Below, one piece after another: positions 26,012 to 35,476 of a stretch of DNA of 64,000 nt (its first letter is position 1; every line of letters starts with the position of its first letter). Source of the DNA: Prolixibacteraceae bacterium (GTDB taxonomy: Bacteria; Bacteroidota; Bacteroidia; Bacteroidales; Prolixibacteraceae); NCBI GenBank assembly GCA_030602265.1, contig JAUWAB010000007.1:1-64000 (forward strand). The letters run 5' to 3'. The position numbers and the translations under genes are program-made. The notes beneath the pieces were generated by a model that had not been told where the DNA came from, searched no databases, and was given only the letters and a program-made list of their open reading frames with translations.

Positions 26012-26623
26012 ATGATTACTTACTTTATTATAGGCATAACGGCACTGGTATCGTATATTGCATTTACCAACAGGCAACTGATGGAAAACCTGCAATTTAA
26101 TGCAGCAAAGATCATACACCGGAAGCAATATTACAGGTTGATCAGTCACGCACTCCTCCATGCGGGATGGACGCACCTATTTGTAAACATGCTGGTCCTC
26201 TTATTCTTCGGGGTGGCAGTTGAACAATATTTTGGCTATTTTTTCGGACGAATGGCAGGTGCATACTTCCTGCTGCTCTATGTCGGAGGAACGCTGTTTT
26301 CGAACCTCATCGCACTTTTCAGACATAAAAACAACTACTATTATAATGCCATTGGGGCATCCGGGGCAGTAGCTGCGGTACTTTTTACCTTTATTTTTCT
26401 GAATCCCTGGGAAAAAGTCTATTTTTTCGGGATCATCCCGATCCCGGGCATCATCTTCGCCGGTCTCTACCTCCTTTATTCCTACCAGATGAGCAGGAAG
26501 GAACTCGACAATGTGGCACACGACGCACATTTTATGGGGGCCTTATTTGGCTTTATCTTCCCTGTGATTCTGAGACCCCATTTATTTGACCGGTTTATCG
26601 ATCAGCTCTTCAGGATGATTTAA
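26012..26623 (+). CDS. Rhomboid-family intramembrane serine protease
   Basis: 203 residues with about six membrane helices. Active-site residues are visible: HLFVNMLVLLFFG (TM2 His/Asn motif), GASGAVA (catalytic Ser) and AHDAHFMGALFG (catalytic His). It would cleave membrane-spanning substrates; the target is unknown. ATG start 3 nt after holA, inside the amn-holA operon. Confidence 0.92.
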   Translation: MITYFIIGITALVSYIAFTNRQLMENLQFNAAKIIHRKQYYRLISHALLHAGWTHLFVNMLVLLFFGVAVEQYFGYFFGRMAGAYFLLLYVGGTLFSNLIALFRHKNNYYYNAIGASGAVAAVLFTFIFLNPWEKVYFFGIIPIPGIIFAGLYLLYSYQMSRKELDNVAHDAHFMGALFGFIFPVILRPHLFDRFIDQLFRMI

Positions 26624-26633
26624 ACCGGAGAAT

Positions 26634-27479
26634 ATGGAATATTACCTGCAAAACGGGAAAATTGTCAGTGAAACTGATCTTAACCCCAGGTCAGAATGGC
26701 TGAACTATCCCGTTACTTTCAGAGTATCCATGTGGTTTGCCAATGGCATAATACCTTTTCTCGAAGTACATATTCAACGCATCAATGATGCATTCGGACT
26801 TCTGAACAGGAGTTATTTGATCGAATATGATGAAAAATCTGAGCTGACAAGACTTCTGCACCGCCTGATCAACAAGAATAAGGCCTACATGGGAGGGTGG
26901 CTTGTCCTCGATCTCTTTGCTTCTGAGACAAACTGGACCTGCATTGGTTCGGTACGAAAATCATCGCGAAGGGAATTTCCATACGAGGAACAAGGCAGGC
27001 TCGCCATTATTTCTGATGAGCCAACCCCAGAAGATTTTACGGGCAGGTATTCCTCTATTACCTCTTTATTTTTTGAAGCCAGGGAAAAACTTAAAATTGC
27101 CGGATCAAGGTATGGTGAAGTAATATGCTGTAACCGCCATGGAAAGGTTGTATGCACCCCCGGAGCAAATCTTTTTGCCATCTCCGGCAACAGGCTTTTC
27201 ACCCCATCTCCTGGGACCGGATGCCCGAACGACAATTTCCGGAGTCTTACCCTTATGGCAGCCCGGGACCATGGTCTGGAAACCGTCGAGACCGACAGCC
27301 TGACTCCAGACGACCTGATGAACATGGATGAACTCTTTACCGTGTCGGAAAGCTCCGGTTTTAAATGGATTAAGGGCATTGGAATAAAACGATTTCTTCG
27401 GAAACACAGTGAGCCAATCAGGAACAGGGCGGAATTCCTGCTCTGGCAGACTCATGGAAGCTCCGGGGGAAAGGCCTAA
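26634..27479 (+). CDS. Class IV aminotransferase-fold protein, probably without PLP lysine
   Basis: 281 residues with the fold-type IV pattern of branched-chain aminotransferase/PabC: VSMWFANGIIPFLEVHIQRI, GANLFAISGNRLFTPS and DDLMNMDELFTVSESSGF. By alignment to PabC-like proteins from memory, the position of the catalytic Lys falls at Ser140/Ser141 (RYSSITSL), and the conserved Glu after G-x-V is Cys174 (GKVVCTPG). The Gly-rich G-x-L-x-G-x-x-R phosphate loop is replaced by TGCPNDNFRS. So it is probably not a normal transaminase. Last gene of the operon; its stop overlaps the stop of convergent yqgE by 4 nt. Confidence 0.75.
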   Translation: MEYYLQNGKIVSETDLNPRSEWLNYPVTFRVSMWFANGIIPFLEVHIQRINDAFGLLNRSYLIEYDEKSELTRLLHRLINKNKAYMGGWLVLDLFASETNWTCIGSVRKSSRREFPYEEQGRLAIISDEPTPEDFTGRYSSITSLFFEAREKLKIAGSRYGEVICCNRHGKVVCTPGANLFAISGNRLFTPSPGTGCPNDNFRSLTLMAARDHGLETVETDSLTPDDLMNMDELFTVSESSGFKWIKGIGIKRFLRKHSEPIRNRAEFLLWQTHGSSGGKA

Positions 27480-28066
27480 TTCAGGGAAGGATTCTCGGGG
27501 AAATTGGTCCAGATGGTATATTTGTCGCCTACTTTCCTGACAAAATCAGCCCACGACGACATATTCAGGTGACGCATTACCGCGGAAGCATCCACATCAT
27601 TTACCAGCCAGGAGTTCTCTTTGATTTCCCGTTCCAACTGTCCGGCGTCCCATCCCGAATATCCCAGGAAAAACCTGACCTCCGAAGGCAGGATCAGTCC
27701 TATGTCTGCCAATCTTTTCAATTCATCAAAATCACCTCCCCAGAAGATATTTTCCAAAACAGGAATACTCCCCGGAATAAGGTCACCCCGGGTATGGATA
27801 AAATAAATGGTATCGGTAGAAACCGGGCCACCAATATAAACCGGCGCTTCAAAATCAGGAAAATCGCTGATATAATCCTGAACGGTCAGTTCAACCTGCT
27901 TATTCAGAATAAATCCCACCGAACCCTTCTTGCTGAAGGCAACCAGCAAAATGACCGACCGGTTAAAATAGTTACCAGGCAGAAAAGGTTCTGCGATCAG
28001 AACCCGCCCCTTTCTGGGTACGAGATTGTTGCTCTGAATTTTAAATATGTCCGGATTATAATACAT
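27476..28066 (-). CDS. yqgE: YqgE/AlgH family protein
   Basis: 196 residues from the ATG at 28066 (MYYNPDIFKIQSNN); the TTG at 28081 is less likely. Family signatures: KGRVLIAEPFLPGNYFNRSVILLV, SVGFILNKQ, VYIGGPVSTDTIYFIHT, and FFLGYSGWDAGQLEREIKENSW. The protein is widespread and small; its biochemical role is not established. In this phylum it is often found next to the class IV aminotransferase-like gene, as here. Confidence 0.93.
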   Translation of the reverse strand: MYYNPDIFKIQSNNLVPRKGRVLIAEPFLPGNYFNRSVILLVAFSKKGSVGFILNKQVELTVQDYISDFPDFEAPVYIGGPVSTDTIYFIHTRGDLIPGSIPVLENIFWGGDFDELKRLADIGLILPSEVRFFLGYSGWDAGQLEREIKENSWLVNDVDASAVMRHLNMSSWADFVRKVGDKYTIWTNFPENPSLN

Positions 28067-28281
28067 ACAACCTGATTTCAACCAGCAAGATAAGAAATTT
28101 CATTCGAATATTTTCTATTTTTTTAATGGTCACGTGTAATTGCCATACACAGAAGCTTTATTCCTGCCTGTGCCACTCAGTTCAGGCAATTTCTCAGTTG
28201 GAGTTTCATTATCATGGCAATTTCATCAATCCATACAAAAAATTTCAATCCCGGCAAAAGTTTAATGCAGACTCAAAATGC

Positions 28282-28289
28282 TAACTTTG
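28282..28289 (+). promoter_or_regulatory. -7 element of tsaB
   Basis: TAACTTTG 27 nt before the ATG at 28317. It lies inside the longer reading that begins at 28278, which argues against that start. Confidence 0.45.
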
Positions 28290-28316
28290 ACCCTCCTATT
28301 TAAGATTTTAACGCTG

Positions 28317-29021
28317 ATGGCACTTATTTTATTATTAGAAACAGCCACAGAAGTATGTTCTGCCGCTGTGGCACAAGACGGGAAGGTAATCGCTGCCAGG
28401 GAAAGCACCAATGGGTTCAACCACTCAGAAAAACTTACTGTGTTCATTTCAGAACTCATGGATGATCCTGCTTTGAAAAATGCCCGTCTGGATGCCGTCT
28501 GTGCAAGCAGTGGACCCGGATCTTATACAGGTCTGCGCATTGGAATTTCAGCCGCCAAAGGCATATGCTACGCCTCGGATATTCCCCTGATTGCGGTTAG
28601 CACCCTTGATGCCATGGCACATTACGCGGCCAACAGGGAGGCATTCCCCTTGCCGGAAGGCCGGAAAATCCTGTTTTGCCCCATGCTCGATGCAAGACGT
28701 ATGGAGGTATATACTGCGCTGTATGACCATACGGGTAAACGGCTGACCGAAGTTTCCGCCCGCATCATTGACGCAAACTCATTTTCAGAAGAATTCCAGG
28801 ATCACAGCATCCTGTTTATGGGTAACGGAGCGGAAAAATGCAGGGAAGTCATCACCCGCCCGTATGCTTTGTACGACAGGGAAATCCTTGCTTCGGCACG
28901 GTTTATGTCTGTATTGGCAGAAGAAAGGTTCCAGGCCGGCAAATTTGAAAATGTCGCGTATTTTGAACCATTTTATCTTAAGGATTTTGTGGCAACCATT
29001 CCACGGAATAAATTGTTTTAA
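28317..29021 (+). CDS. tsaB: tRNA threonylcarbamoyladenosine biosynthesis protein TsaB
   Basis: 234 residues. Start ATG at 28317 (MALILLLETATEVCS) is chosen because the family begins with this first strand and a -7 box lies just upstream. Signatures: ETATEVCSAAV, NGFNHSEKL, ASSGPGSYTGLRIGISAAKGICYA and STLDAMA. TsaB partners TsaD and TsaE to form t6A at position 37 of tRNAs decoding ANN codons; TsaB itself is a pseudo-ASKHA scaffold. It is followed after 4 nt by the DUF3108 gene. Confidence 0.93.
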   Translation: MALILLLETATEVCSAAVAQDGKVIAARESTNGFNHSEKLTVFISELMDDPALKNARLDAVCASSGPGSYTGLRIGISAAKGICYASDIPLIAVSTLDAMAHYAANREAFPLPEGRKILFCPMLDARRMEVYTALYDHTGKRLTEVSARIIDANSFSEEFQDHSILFMGNGAEKCREVITRPYALYDREILASARFMSVLAEERFQAGKFENVAYFEPFYLKDFVATIPRNKLF

Positions 29022-29025
29022 TGTG

Positions 29026-29835
29026 ATGAGTAAATTACCGGTAAATACAGGATTAATATCTGGGAAAACGCGAGGGTCATGCTGCAGGAGATTTCTGACT
29101 CCCGCATTGGTCGCCATCCTGACACTTTTGCTGGCATATCCCGTAACCCTGTCGGCCAGGAACCGCGCTGAACTGACCTACAACCTGAGATATGGTTTTG
29201 TTAAGGGAGGTGAAGCCCGCATAGTCATTACCGACACAATATACAACGGACGGAAAGCGGTATACTATTATATGGAAGGACGGACATCCGGGCTTACCGA
29301 TAAACTTTACAGGGTATCCAATGTATATGAGAGCATTGTGGATGCCGGTACCTACCTTCCAATCAAGGCAGTCAGAAATGTCAGGGAAGGCAGTTACCGA
29401 TATTACAATGAAGTCTTTTTTTATCATGCCAAAGATTCCATATTCAGTAAAAGAACTGGCGGGATTAAAGTCCCCCGAAACCTGACAGATATTTTGTCCG
29501 TTTTCTTTTATTTTGTAAAACAAGACTATATCACGAAGGTTGAAAAAGGAAGATATATTGAGTTGCCCGTAATAAACGGCCACCGCATCAGTACCATAAA
29601 AATTAAGCACGACGGAATCCAGACGGTCGACACAGAGCTTGGAAAGGTTTCATCGTACATCCTCCTTCCGGAGGTCGAAAAAGGGAAAGTTTTGAAGAAT
29701 TCTGACGGGCTGACATTTTACATTTCAGAGAAAGAAAAAGTTCCGGTACAGTTCGATCTTGACCTTAAAGTAGGCACACTGCGGGCAATTTTATCAGGAT
29801 TTAAACTGAACGGCCAGGACGTTAAAAACTTCTGA
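29026..29835 (+). CDS. DUF3108 exported protein
   Basis: 269 residues from the ATG at 29026. A basic N-terminus is followed by a signal segment (LVAILTLLLAYPVTLSA). The body is beta-rich, starting LTYNLRYGFVKGGEARI, with KAVYYYMEGRTSGLTDKLY, SIVDAGTYLPIKAVRNVREGSY, and late ILLPEVEKGKVLKNSDGLTFYISEKEKVPVQFDLDLKVGTLRA, matching the DUF3108 pattern. Probably periplasmic; function unknown. Reading the frame back to 28768 is only a shadow within tsaB. Co-transcribed with tsaB. Confidence 0.85.
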   Translation: MSKLPVNTGLISGKTRGSCCRRFLTPALVAILTLLLAYPVTLSARNRAELTYNLRYGFVKGGEARIVITDTIYNGRKAVYYYMEGRTSGLTDKLYRVSNVYESIVDAGTYLPIKAVRNVREGSYRYYNEVFFYHAKDSIFSKRTGGIKVPRNLTDILSVFFYFVKQDYITKVEKGRYIELPVINGHRISTIKIKHDGIQTVDTELGKVSSYILLPEVEKGKVLKNSDGLTFYISEKEKVPVQFDLDLKVGTLRAILSGFKLNGQDVKNF

Positions 29836-29937
29836 AAACCTCAGTTAAAGGACCAAACAATATTGCAGACGGATTATTTTTCAGCGTTTTATATCATTCA
29901 GCACTTAGGAAGTTAGCTGATTTTTAACAGATTTGTA

Positions 29938-29945
29938 TATTTTTG
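29938..29945 (+). promoter_or_regulatory. -7 element of efp
   Basis: TATTTTTG 30 nt before the efp ATG at 29976, followed by GC as usual in this phylum. Confidence 0.45.
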
Positions 29946-29975
29946 CGCCTTGAAAATATTAAAATACTGATTTAT

Positions 29976-30545
29976 ATGGCAACTACCGCAGATTTCAGAA
30001 ACGGGCTCTGTATCGAATGGAACGATCAGCTCTGGACGATCGTTCAGTTCCTTCATGTTAAGCCGGGCAAAGGTCCTGCTTTTGTAAGGACAAAACTGAA
30101 AAACCTGAAAACCGGAAGAGTACTTGAAAATACTTTTAACTCTGGAGTGAAAATTGAGACCGTCAGAATTGAAAGACGGCCTTACCAGTATCTGTATAAG
30201 GATGACATGGGGTGCCATTTCATGCACACGGATACCTACGAACAGATTTCGCTGAATCCCGACCTGATTGAAAACAATGACCTTATGAAAGAGGGTCAGA
30301 TTATTGAAGTTCAGATTCATGCTGATACAGAAACACCGCTGACCGCAGAATTGCCTCCTTTCGTTGAACTGGCGGTAACCTATACCGTTCCGGGGGAAAA
30401 AGGAAATACTGCGAGTTCGACTGCTCTGAAACCGGCCACCCTGGAAACTGGTGCAGAGATTATGGTCCCCTTGTTCATCAATGAAGGAGAAGTGCTAAAG
30501 GTAGATACACGTGACCGTTCCTACAGTGAGCGGGTTAAGCAATAA
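29976..30545 (+). CDS. efp: Elongation factor P
   Basis: 189 residues from the ATG at 29976 ([17 protein letters not shown]). The ORF can be read back to a TTG at 29943, but this overlaps the promoter. Three-domain EF-P with loop [16 protein letters not shown] holding Lys32 at the tip, then [27 protein letters not shown], and the signature [12 protein letters not shown] at the C-terminus. It rescues ribosomes stalled at polyproline. No modifying enzyme (EpmAB, EarP) is seen nearby. Followed by a strong terminator. Confidence 0.97.
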   Translation: MATTADFRNGLCIEWNDQLWTIVQFLHVKPGKGPAFVRTKLKNLKTGRVLENTFNSGVKIETVRIERRPYQYLYKDDMGCHFMHTDTYEQISLNPDLIENNDLMKEGQIIEVQIHADTETPLTAELPPFVELAVTYTVPGEKGNTASSTALKPATLETGAEIMVPLFINEGEVLKVDTRDRSYSERVKQ

Positions 30546-30567
30546 AAACAGGGTACATTCAGACCTT

Positions 30568-32049
30568 TCAGGATCCGGGCTGCAGCGGCCCGGATTTTTT
30601 TTCCTCAGCCTCCCGCTTTTCTTTCCTGATCCGGAGATCAATAAGTACAATCATGGCTGTAAAACCCCAGAAAGGGACAGCCGCCTTGTCGGTATCCAGA
30701 AAATTATTCATCAGGCCGTGGGCATAGTAGGTAACCAATCCCAGAAAAGCTGAAAGCACTACTCCGCGAAGATAACCGTCGGAAAGTTGCGAGTATGCGT
30801 GCAGGGCGGTATAAAGCACCAGTATGGCCAACAGGATAAAAGTCAGCATTCCGGGTAATCCGCTTTCAGCAAGGGGTCCGAGATATTCGCTGTGTGCGTT
30901 GCCCATATCTCCCATATTGGTACTGATGATCGTCTTGTCTTTCGACAACTGATAGGGAGCATACTTAAACATGTAGGTACCGGGCCCGAATCCAAACACC
31001 GGCCTCTCCCTGAACATCCTTATCGCCGCTCCCCAGCGGTTAAGCCTTTCGAGGTTGGATGCATCGGAGGTAATATTCGACATTGAGCTGAAGTGCTCTA
31101 CCAGGTTGGATGACGACTCATCATCATTCCTTTCCAGGTAATGAACTATCTGGTCCTGAAACAGAAACAGAATAGCAAGAACAGAAACAAGACTAATTAT
31201 CATTGTCCGGAAACGGATATGCAACCGGATCATGACAAAAACACCAATAGCCAGGATCATACTCAACCAGGCTGCACGGGTATAGGAAAGCACAAAAGCA
31301 ACCAGCAGAACCCCCAGAACAATCCTTGAAACCACTTTCCACCTTCCTGGTACATATTTACTGAAGGAGAAAAAGGTCATAAACGGTATAAACATGGCCA
31401 GTACTGCACCATAGGAAGTATGGTCGTTAAAGAAAGGGGTCATAACCCAGTGTGCAGCCTGTTTGTTAAGTAATCCGTAGCCGGTATGCCTGAATATGGT
31501 GTATCCGATAACAAGGAGAAGAGCTGATACATAAATCCAAACAAAACCCGCAATATTTGCTTTATCCTGAAACAGCTTGATTCCCAAAAGGTAAAATCCG
31601 ACAATAAACCAAATCCTCACCATCAGGAATTTTAATGAGACCATAGGCATGGTACTGGTCAGTGTGGTTATGAATATCCAGAACAGGAGAAGCCATATTG
31701 CCCAGGAAACCGGATGTCGCAATATATCGCCATCAAACCCCCTGTCGGCGACGATTCGAAGCAGGAAAAGCAACAATACCCCGAAAAGCAGGGGTTCAGT
31801 AGGTAGAAACATATTGAAGGATAGCCCAGGAACCAATTCACTGAGTTCAAGAGAAAGGGGAGTAAAAAACACCACCAGTTTCAGAATCATGTCGGTGGAG
31901 AAAATGGCCAGAATAACCACCATCAATGCAAATGGCAGCAGGTTCATGACCATGGTATCCCGCTTAACCATAAACCAGATATTCAGGAAGATGAACATCA
32001 CCGATACGGCATAGAAAGCCGCCAGCTTTATGGCCGGGTTCCTGAACAC
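30568..32049 (-). CDS. O-antigen ligase / Wzy-like polymerase family membrane protein
   Basis: 493 residues with about 11 to 12 hydrophobic helices and the Wzy_C-type region: SYTRAAWLSMILAIG, a large loop with ERLNRWGAAIRMFRERPVFGFGPGTY, then MGNAHSEYLGPLAESGLPGM carrying the conserved His. It would join or polymerise surface polysaccharide at the periplasmic face. GTG start (32049), three nt after the Wzz-like stop, so translation is coupled. The C-terminus is charged and ends over the efp terminator. Confidence 0.85.
   Translation of the reverse strand: MFRNPAIKLAAFYAVSVMFIFLNIWFMVKRDTMVMNLLPFALMVVILAIFSTDMILKLVVFFTPLSLELSELVPGLSFNMFLPTEPLLFGVLLLFLLRIVADRGFDGDILRHPVSWAIWLLLFWIFITTLTSTMPMVSLKFLMVRIWFIVGFYLLGIKLFQDKANIAGFVWIYVSALLLVIGYTIFRHTGYGLLNKQAAHWVMTPFFNDHTSYGAVLAMFIPFMTFFSFSKYVPGRWKVVSRIVLGVLLVAFVLSYTRAAWLSMILAIGVFVMIRLHIRFRTMIISLVSVLAILFLFQDQIVHYLERNDDESSSNLVEHFSSMSNITSDASNLERLNRWGAAIRMFRERPVFGFGPGTYMFKYAPYQLSKDKTIISTNMGDMGNAHSEYLGPLAESGLPGMLTFILLAILVLYTALHAYSQLSDGYLRGVVLSAFLGLVTYYAHGLMNNFLDTDKAAVPFWGFTAMIVLIDLRIRKEKREAEEKKSGPLQPGS
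30573..30602 (+). terminator. efp terminator
   Basis: ATCCGGGC / GCCCGGAT stem with a 7-nt loop, then eight T. It lies inside the 3' end of the convergent O-antigen ligase gene, whose last codons run through the stem. Confidence 0.85.
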
Positions 32050-32052
32050 TTG

Positions 32053-33003
32053 TCAGTCCTGTTTTTTATAATCCACAACCATAAAGACCAATAAACCGGC
32101 AAACAGGGAGGAGATCAGGGAGAAAGCCACTATCAGCCAGCGGACGGGATAGGCCTTCTTATCCGGAACCTGAGGATGCTCAACAATATGGGCATAGCTT
32201 ATAACCTTGTTGGCTTCGGAAAGATTCACATCATACAGAAATTTAAGTGAATCGATGGTACGCACAAGTTTAACAAATTTGTTTTCAAGAATCTGACTTT
32301 CAGCACCTTTTTCTATCATATTATCGTAGAGCTGACGAATCTCGCGCATCCCTGAAGAATTTTCCCTGCCGTCTGCCAGAGCCCTGACATATCCCCGGGT
32401 GACTTCCGGAACCTGCTGTTTGTAATCCAGGATCTGGTATTGCCGGCGCTGCTCAGCAAGCAACCCCATTATCGAATCCCTTTCCCGTTTCCGGAGTCTC
32501 ATGTTGTCTTCCAGAATTTTGACCATCTCCATGGATTTGGCCGAGTGCATTTCCCTGACCTTTTGATTGTAGAAGCTAATAATGGAATCGCACATCAGTT
32601 TAGCCCTTAAAGGGTCAGGGTCAAGGAATGATAACTCAACCGTTTCAAATTCGGTTTTTCTGACAGAAAAATGTTCATTATATATCCCTAACATATAGGT
32701 CCTGTACAAAGGATCATCCTTGTCGATCCTGTAGACTTCATGCAGGTTGAAGGTATCGAACATTTTAAACTTCAAATCAGCCGAACTGATTATTTCAAGC
32801 ATCTGTTCCGTATGAGATTCTTCGCTCGTAGATCCCAGGTTTACTGGATAAATCCGGGCAGATGCCATAAATTTCGGTGTGATGAAAAATGGTGATGAAA
32901 AAACAGCTGCCAGGGCAATGGCGATAGTTCCGATGATCACAAAATGAATTTTCCGGTTCCAGATAATATCCAGAATCCGCCGGTTATCAAAAAAATCGTT
33001 CAT
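32053..33003 (-). CDS. Wzz/polysaccharide co-polymerase-like chain-length protein
   Basis: 316 residues. N-terminal membrane helix (about 18-40, HFVIIGTIAIALAAVF), a periplasmic region with VYRIDKDDPLYRTYMLGIY and long coiled-coil stretches (about 150-215 and 230-270), and a second helix near the C-terminus (about 288-312, VRWLIVAFSLISSLFAGLLV) preceded by the Pro-rich PQVPDKKAYPVRW, typical of Wzz/PCP proteins. It lacks the cytoplasmic kinase of PCP-2a members. It sets polymer length together with the ligase/polymerase gene that follows. Confidence 0.85.
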   Translation of the reverse strand: MNDFFDNRRILDIIWNRKIHFVIIGTIAIALAAVFSSPFFITPKFMASARIYPVNLGSTSEESHTEQMLEIISSADLKFKMFDTFNLHEVYRIDKDDPLYRTYMLGIYNEHFSVRKTEFETVELSFLDPDPLRAKLMCDSIISFYNQKVREMHSAKSMEMVKILEDNMRLRKRERDSIMGLLAEQRRQYQILDYKQQVPEVTRGYVRALADGRENSSGMREIRQLYDNMIEKGAESQILENKFVKLVRTIDSLKFLYDVNLSEANKVISYAHIVEHPQVPDKKAYPVRWLIVAFSLISSLFAGLLVFMVVDYKKQD

Positions 33004-33076
33004 AAATCTGATTTGAATTTGACCATGTTAAAGGATAAACGATACGCCACGCTCATTATTATAAGTTCCAGGCAAA

Positions 33077-34369
33077 TTAACGGGCAATCAACAGATAGTA
33101 ATTCTTCCTGCCTTTCTGGGCCAGAAGATACTTTCCCCCAAGCAGGGATGCGGAGGTAACCGACAGGTCTGCACTGCCCACCTTTTCTTTGTTGAGGCTT
33201 AATCCATTGGCCTGAATGGTTCTTCTGAGTTCACCCCTGGACGGGAACACCGCGGCCTTTTCGGTAAGCAGTTCCATGATATTTACCCCCGGGCGGAGAT
33301 CCTCCAGGGAGATTTCAAACTGTGGGACCCCTTCAAAGATGGAAAGCAGGGTTTTCTCGTTCAGTTTTTTCAGTTCTTCGGCAGTTCCTTGTCCGAAAAG
33401 TATCAGGGAAGCAGAAACAGCGGCATCATAATCCTCACGGCTGTGTACCATCACGGTTACCTCTTCGGCGAGTTTTCTCTGAAGTTCCCTCAGGTGAGGT
33501 GCTTCCCTGTGCCTTTCAACCAGCGAGCTGATCTCTTCCTGATCAAGCAGGGTGAATATTTTAATGTATTTTTCAGCATCTTCATCCGATGTATTCAGCC
33601 AAAACTGGTAAAACTCGTAAGGTGAAGTCTTTTCCGGATCGAGCCATACGTTACCGGCTTCGGTCTTCCCAAATTTACTGCCGTCGGCTTTTTTGATTAG
33701 CGGGCAGGTCAGTGCAAATGCCTCACCCCCTGCAATCCGTCGGATCAGTTCTGTACCGGTAGTAATATTCCCCCACTGATCGGACCCGCCCATCTGAAGT
33801 TTACAATTCTTATTCTGATACAGATACAGGAAATCGTAGCCCTGAACCAGCTGATAGGTAAATTCAGTGAAAGACATACCCGATGAGGATTCTGAAGATA
33901 TTCTTTTCTTCACCGACTCCTTGGACATCATATAATTAACGGTGATATGCTTACCGATATCCCTGATAAAATCCAGGAAAGTGAAATCTTTCATCCAGTC
34001 ATAGTTATTGACCATTTCGGCGGCATTCGGGGCATCGGAGTAAAAATCAAGAAACCGGGAAAGCTGATTTTTAATACATTCCTGGTTATGGCGCAAGGTT
34101 GCCTCATCCAGAAGGTTACGCTCCTGCGATTTCATCGACGGGTCTCCTATCATCCCTGTTGCACCGCCAACCAGGGCAATGGGTTTATGTCCTGACCTCT
34201 GAAAATGCTTCAGCATCATTACACTGACCAGATGGCCGATGTGCAGTGAGTCTGCAGTCGGGTCAATGCCTACATAGGCTGAGGTCATCTCTTTACCGAG
34301 TTGCTCGTCTGTTCCGGGCATCACGTCATGGATCATGCCCCTCCATGAAAGTTCTTCTACAAAATTCAT
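33077..34369 (-). CDS. tyrS: Tyrosyl-tRNA synthetase
   Basis: 430 residues, full length. Class I signatures: [14 protein letters not shown] with HIGH at 43-46, [27 protein letters not shown] for tyrosine binding, and the KMSKS-equivalent KFGKTEAG. The C-terminal S4-like domain is seen from [19 protein letters not shown]. It charges tRNA-Tyr. Single gene with its own -7 element. Confidence 0.97.
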   Translation of the reverse strand: MNFVEELSWRGMIHDVMPGTDEQLGKEMTSAYVGIDPTADSLHIGHLVSVMMLKHFQRSGHKPIALVGGATGMIGDPSMKSQERNLLDEATLRHNQECIKNQLSRFLDFYSDAPNAAEMVNNYDWMKDFTFLDFIRDIGKHITVNYMMSKESVKKRISSESSSGMSFTEFTYQLVQGYDFLYLYQNKNCKLQMGGSDQWGNITTGTELIRRIAGGEAFALTCPLIKKADGSKFGKTEAGNVWLDPEKTSPYEFYQFWLNTSDEDAEKYIKIFTLLDQEEISSLVERHREAPHLRELQRKLAEEVTVMVHSREDYDAAVSASLILFGQGTAEELKKLNEKTLLSIFEGVPQFEISLEDLRPGVNIMELLTEKAAVFPSRGELRRTIQANGLSLNKEKVGSADLSVTSASLLGGKYLLAQKGRKNYYLLIAR

Positions 34370-34385
34370 CTCAAAAAAATTTGTG

Positions 34386-34393
34386 CAAATATA
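34386..34393 (-). promoter_or_regulatory. -7 element of tyrS
   Basis: TATATTTG on the minus strand 17 nt before the ATG at 34369, followed by C as often in this phylum. Confidence 0.45.
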
Positions 34394-34474
34394 AAGACTT
34401 TTAGTTTGGACTGCCTGCTTTAAACCTGAATATAAGACGAATTAAGACCTTCAACACATAAGTGGCCCCGATTA

Positions 34475-35377
34475 CTATTTCCTGACGCGGATCAGGTTTG
34501 CCTGGGCCAGTGACATCACCAATACCCCGCAAACGGTAAGCAGGCCGCCGATAAGCTGATGTTTCAACGGGAGGGTCCCGAAATAAAAATAGGCACCAGT
34601 CAGAACGACAATACCCTTCAGGCTCTGGACGATGGATGATCTGGAGGCTTCAATATACTGGAATGAATAGTAAATCGTCAAAATTCCCATAAACGGTCCG
34701 AGGAAAGATCCAATCGCCATGTTTAACAGGGCAGAAGAGGGTACGATAAAAGATTTTCCGCTAACAAACATTAGGATCGTTGTAAATACCAGCAACCAGA
34801 GGTTGTGGTTCAGGGTAATGAGTTCAGGACCCAATTTCCTGACATTTACCTTAACCACCAGGGATGTCGAGGCAGCCAGAATGGCATTGACCAGCACAAC
34901 CATGGTCCCGGGGATAAACATATCCTGCAGCCTGGAGCCGCCGCTGTAGCTGATTATGAATGCTCCTGCCAGGGCAAGAAGGACGCCAGACGATTCAACC
35001 AGCGAAAACCTTTCCTTAAGCAGAATGACTGCCCCAAGGGTCAGAAACACCGGATACAGGTTTCCAAGGAAGGAGGTTACCGAAGGATCTGGAATGATGT
35101 GTATGGAAAGAAAAAAGGAAGTATTGGTTAATATCTCAAGGAGACCCAGGAGGATCAGTATCCTGACCTGTGGCCACTCCAGTGCGAGGGATTTCTTCAG
35201 GTTACCCTGGAAGGCCGACCAGCCGGTATTGAGGATCGAACCGATCAGGTACCAGTAAAACCCAAACTGGATCAGATGAATCTCATTCAGTGCGGCTTTA
35301 CTGAAGATGTATACATTGGAAAATGAAACGGTTGCCAGAATGGCAAAGAAGTATCCTTTAAATCGATCTGATTTCAT
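34475..35377 (-). CDS. EamA/DMT-family transporter
   Basis: 300 residues with ten predicted membrane helices in two EamA repeats. The first repeat has FAILATVSFSNVYIFSKAAL and SFLGNLYPVFLTLGAVILLKERFSLVESSGVLLALAGAFII. The second has SIVQSLKGIVVLTGAYFYFGTLPLKHQLIGGLLTVCGVLVM. Substrate unknown; relatives export amino acids, sugars or nucleotide derivatives. Single gene on the minus strand. Confidence 0.88.
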   Translation of the reverse strand: MKSDRFKGYFFAILATVSFSNVYIFSKAALNEIHLIQFGFYWYLIGSILNTGWSAFQGNLKKSLALEWPQVRILILLGLLEILTNTSFFLSIHIIPDPSVTSFLGNLYPVFLTLGAVILLKERFSLVESSGVLLALAGAFIISYSGGSRLQDMFIPGTMVVLVNAILAASTSLVVKVNVRKLGPELITLNHNLWLLVFTTILMFVSGKSFIVPSSALLNMAIGSFLGPFMGILTIYYSFQYIEASRSSIVQSLKGIVVLTGAYFYFGTLPLKHQLIGGLLTVCGVLVMSLAQANLIRVRK

Positions 35378-35410
35378 CCGTATAAATTAATCTGTTTTAA
35401 CGGTCGGATG

Positions 35411-35418
35411 CAAAAATA
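35411..35418 (-). promoter_or_regulatory. -7 element of the EamA gene
   Basis: TATTTTTG on the minus strand 34 nt before the ATG at 35377. Confidence 0.4.
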
Positions 35419-35476
35419 AAAAGAAATACTTGATTGTATCGGGTTAAAATCTAACTTGCAGGCATAAATTCGGACA

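Noticed and set aside
28768..29025. Longer start for the DUF3108 protein
   Set aside because: This part lies inside tsaB in another frame; the signal peptide follows the ATG at 29026.
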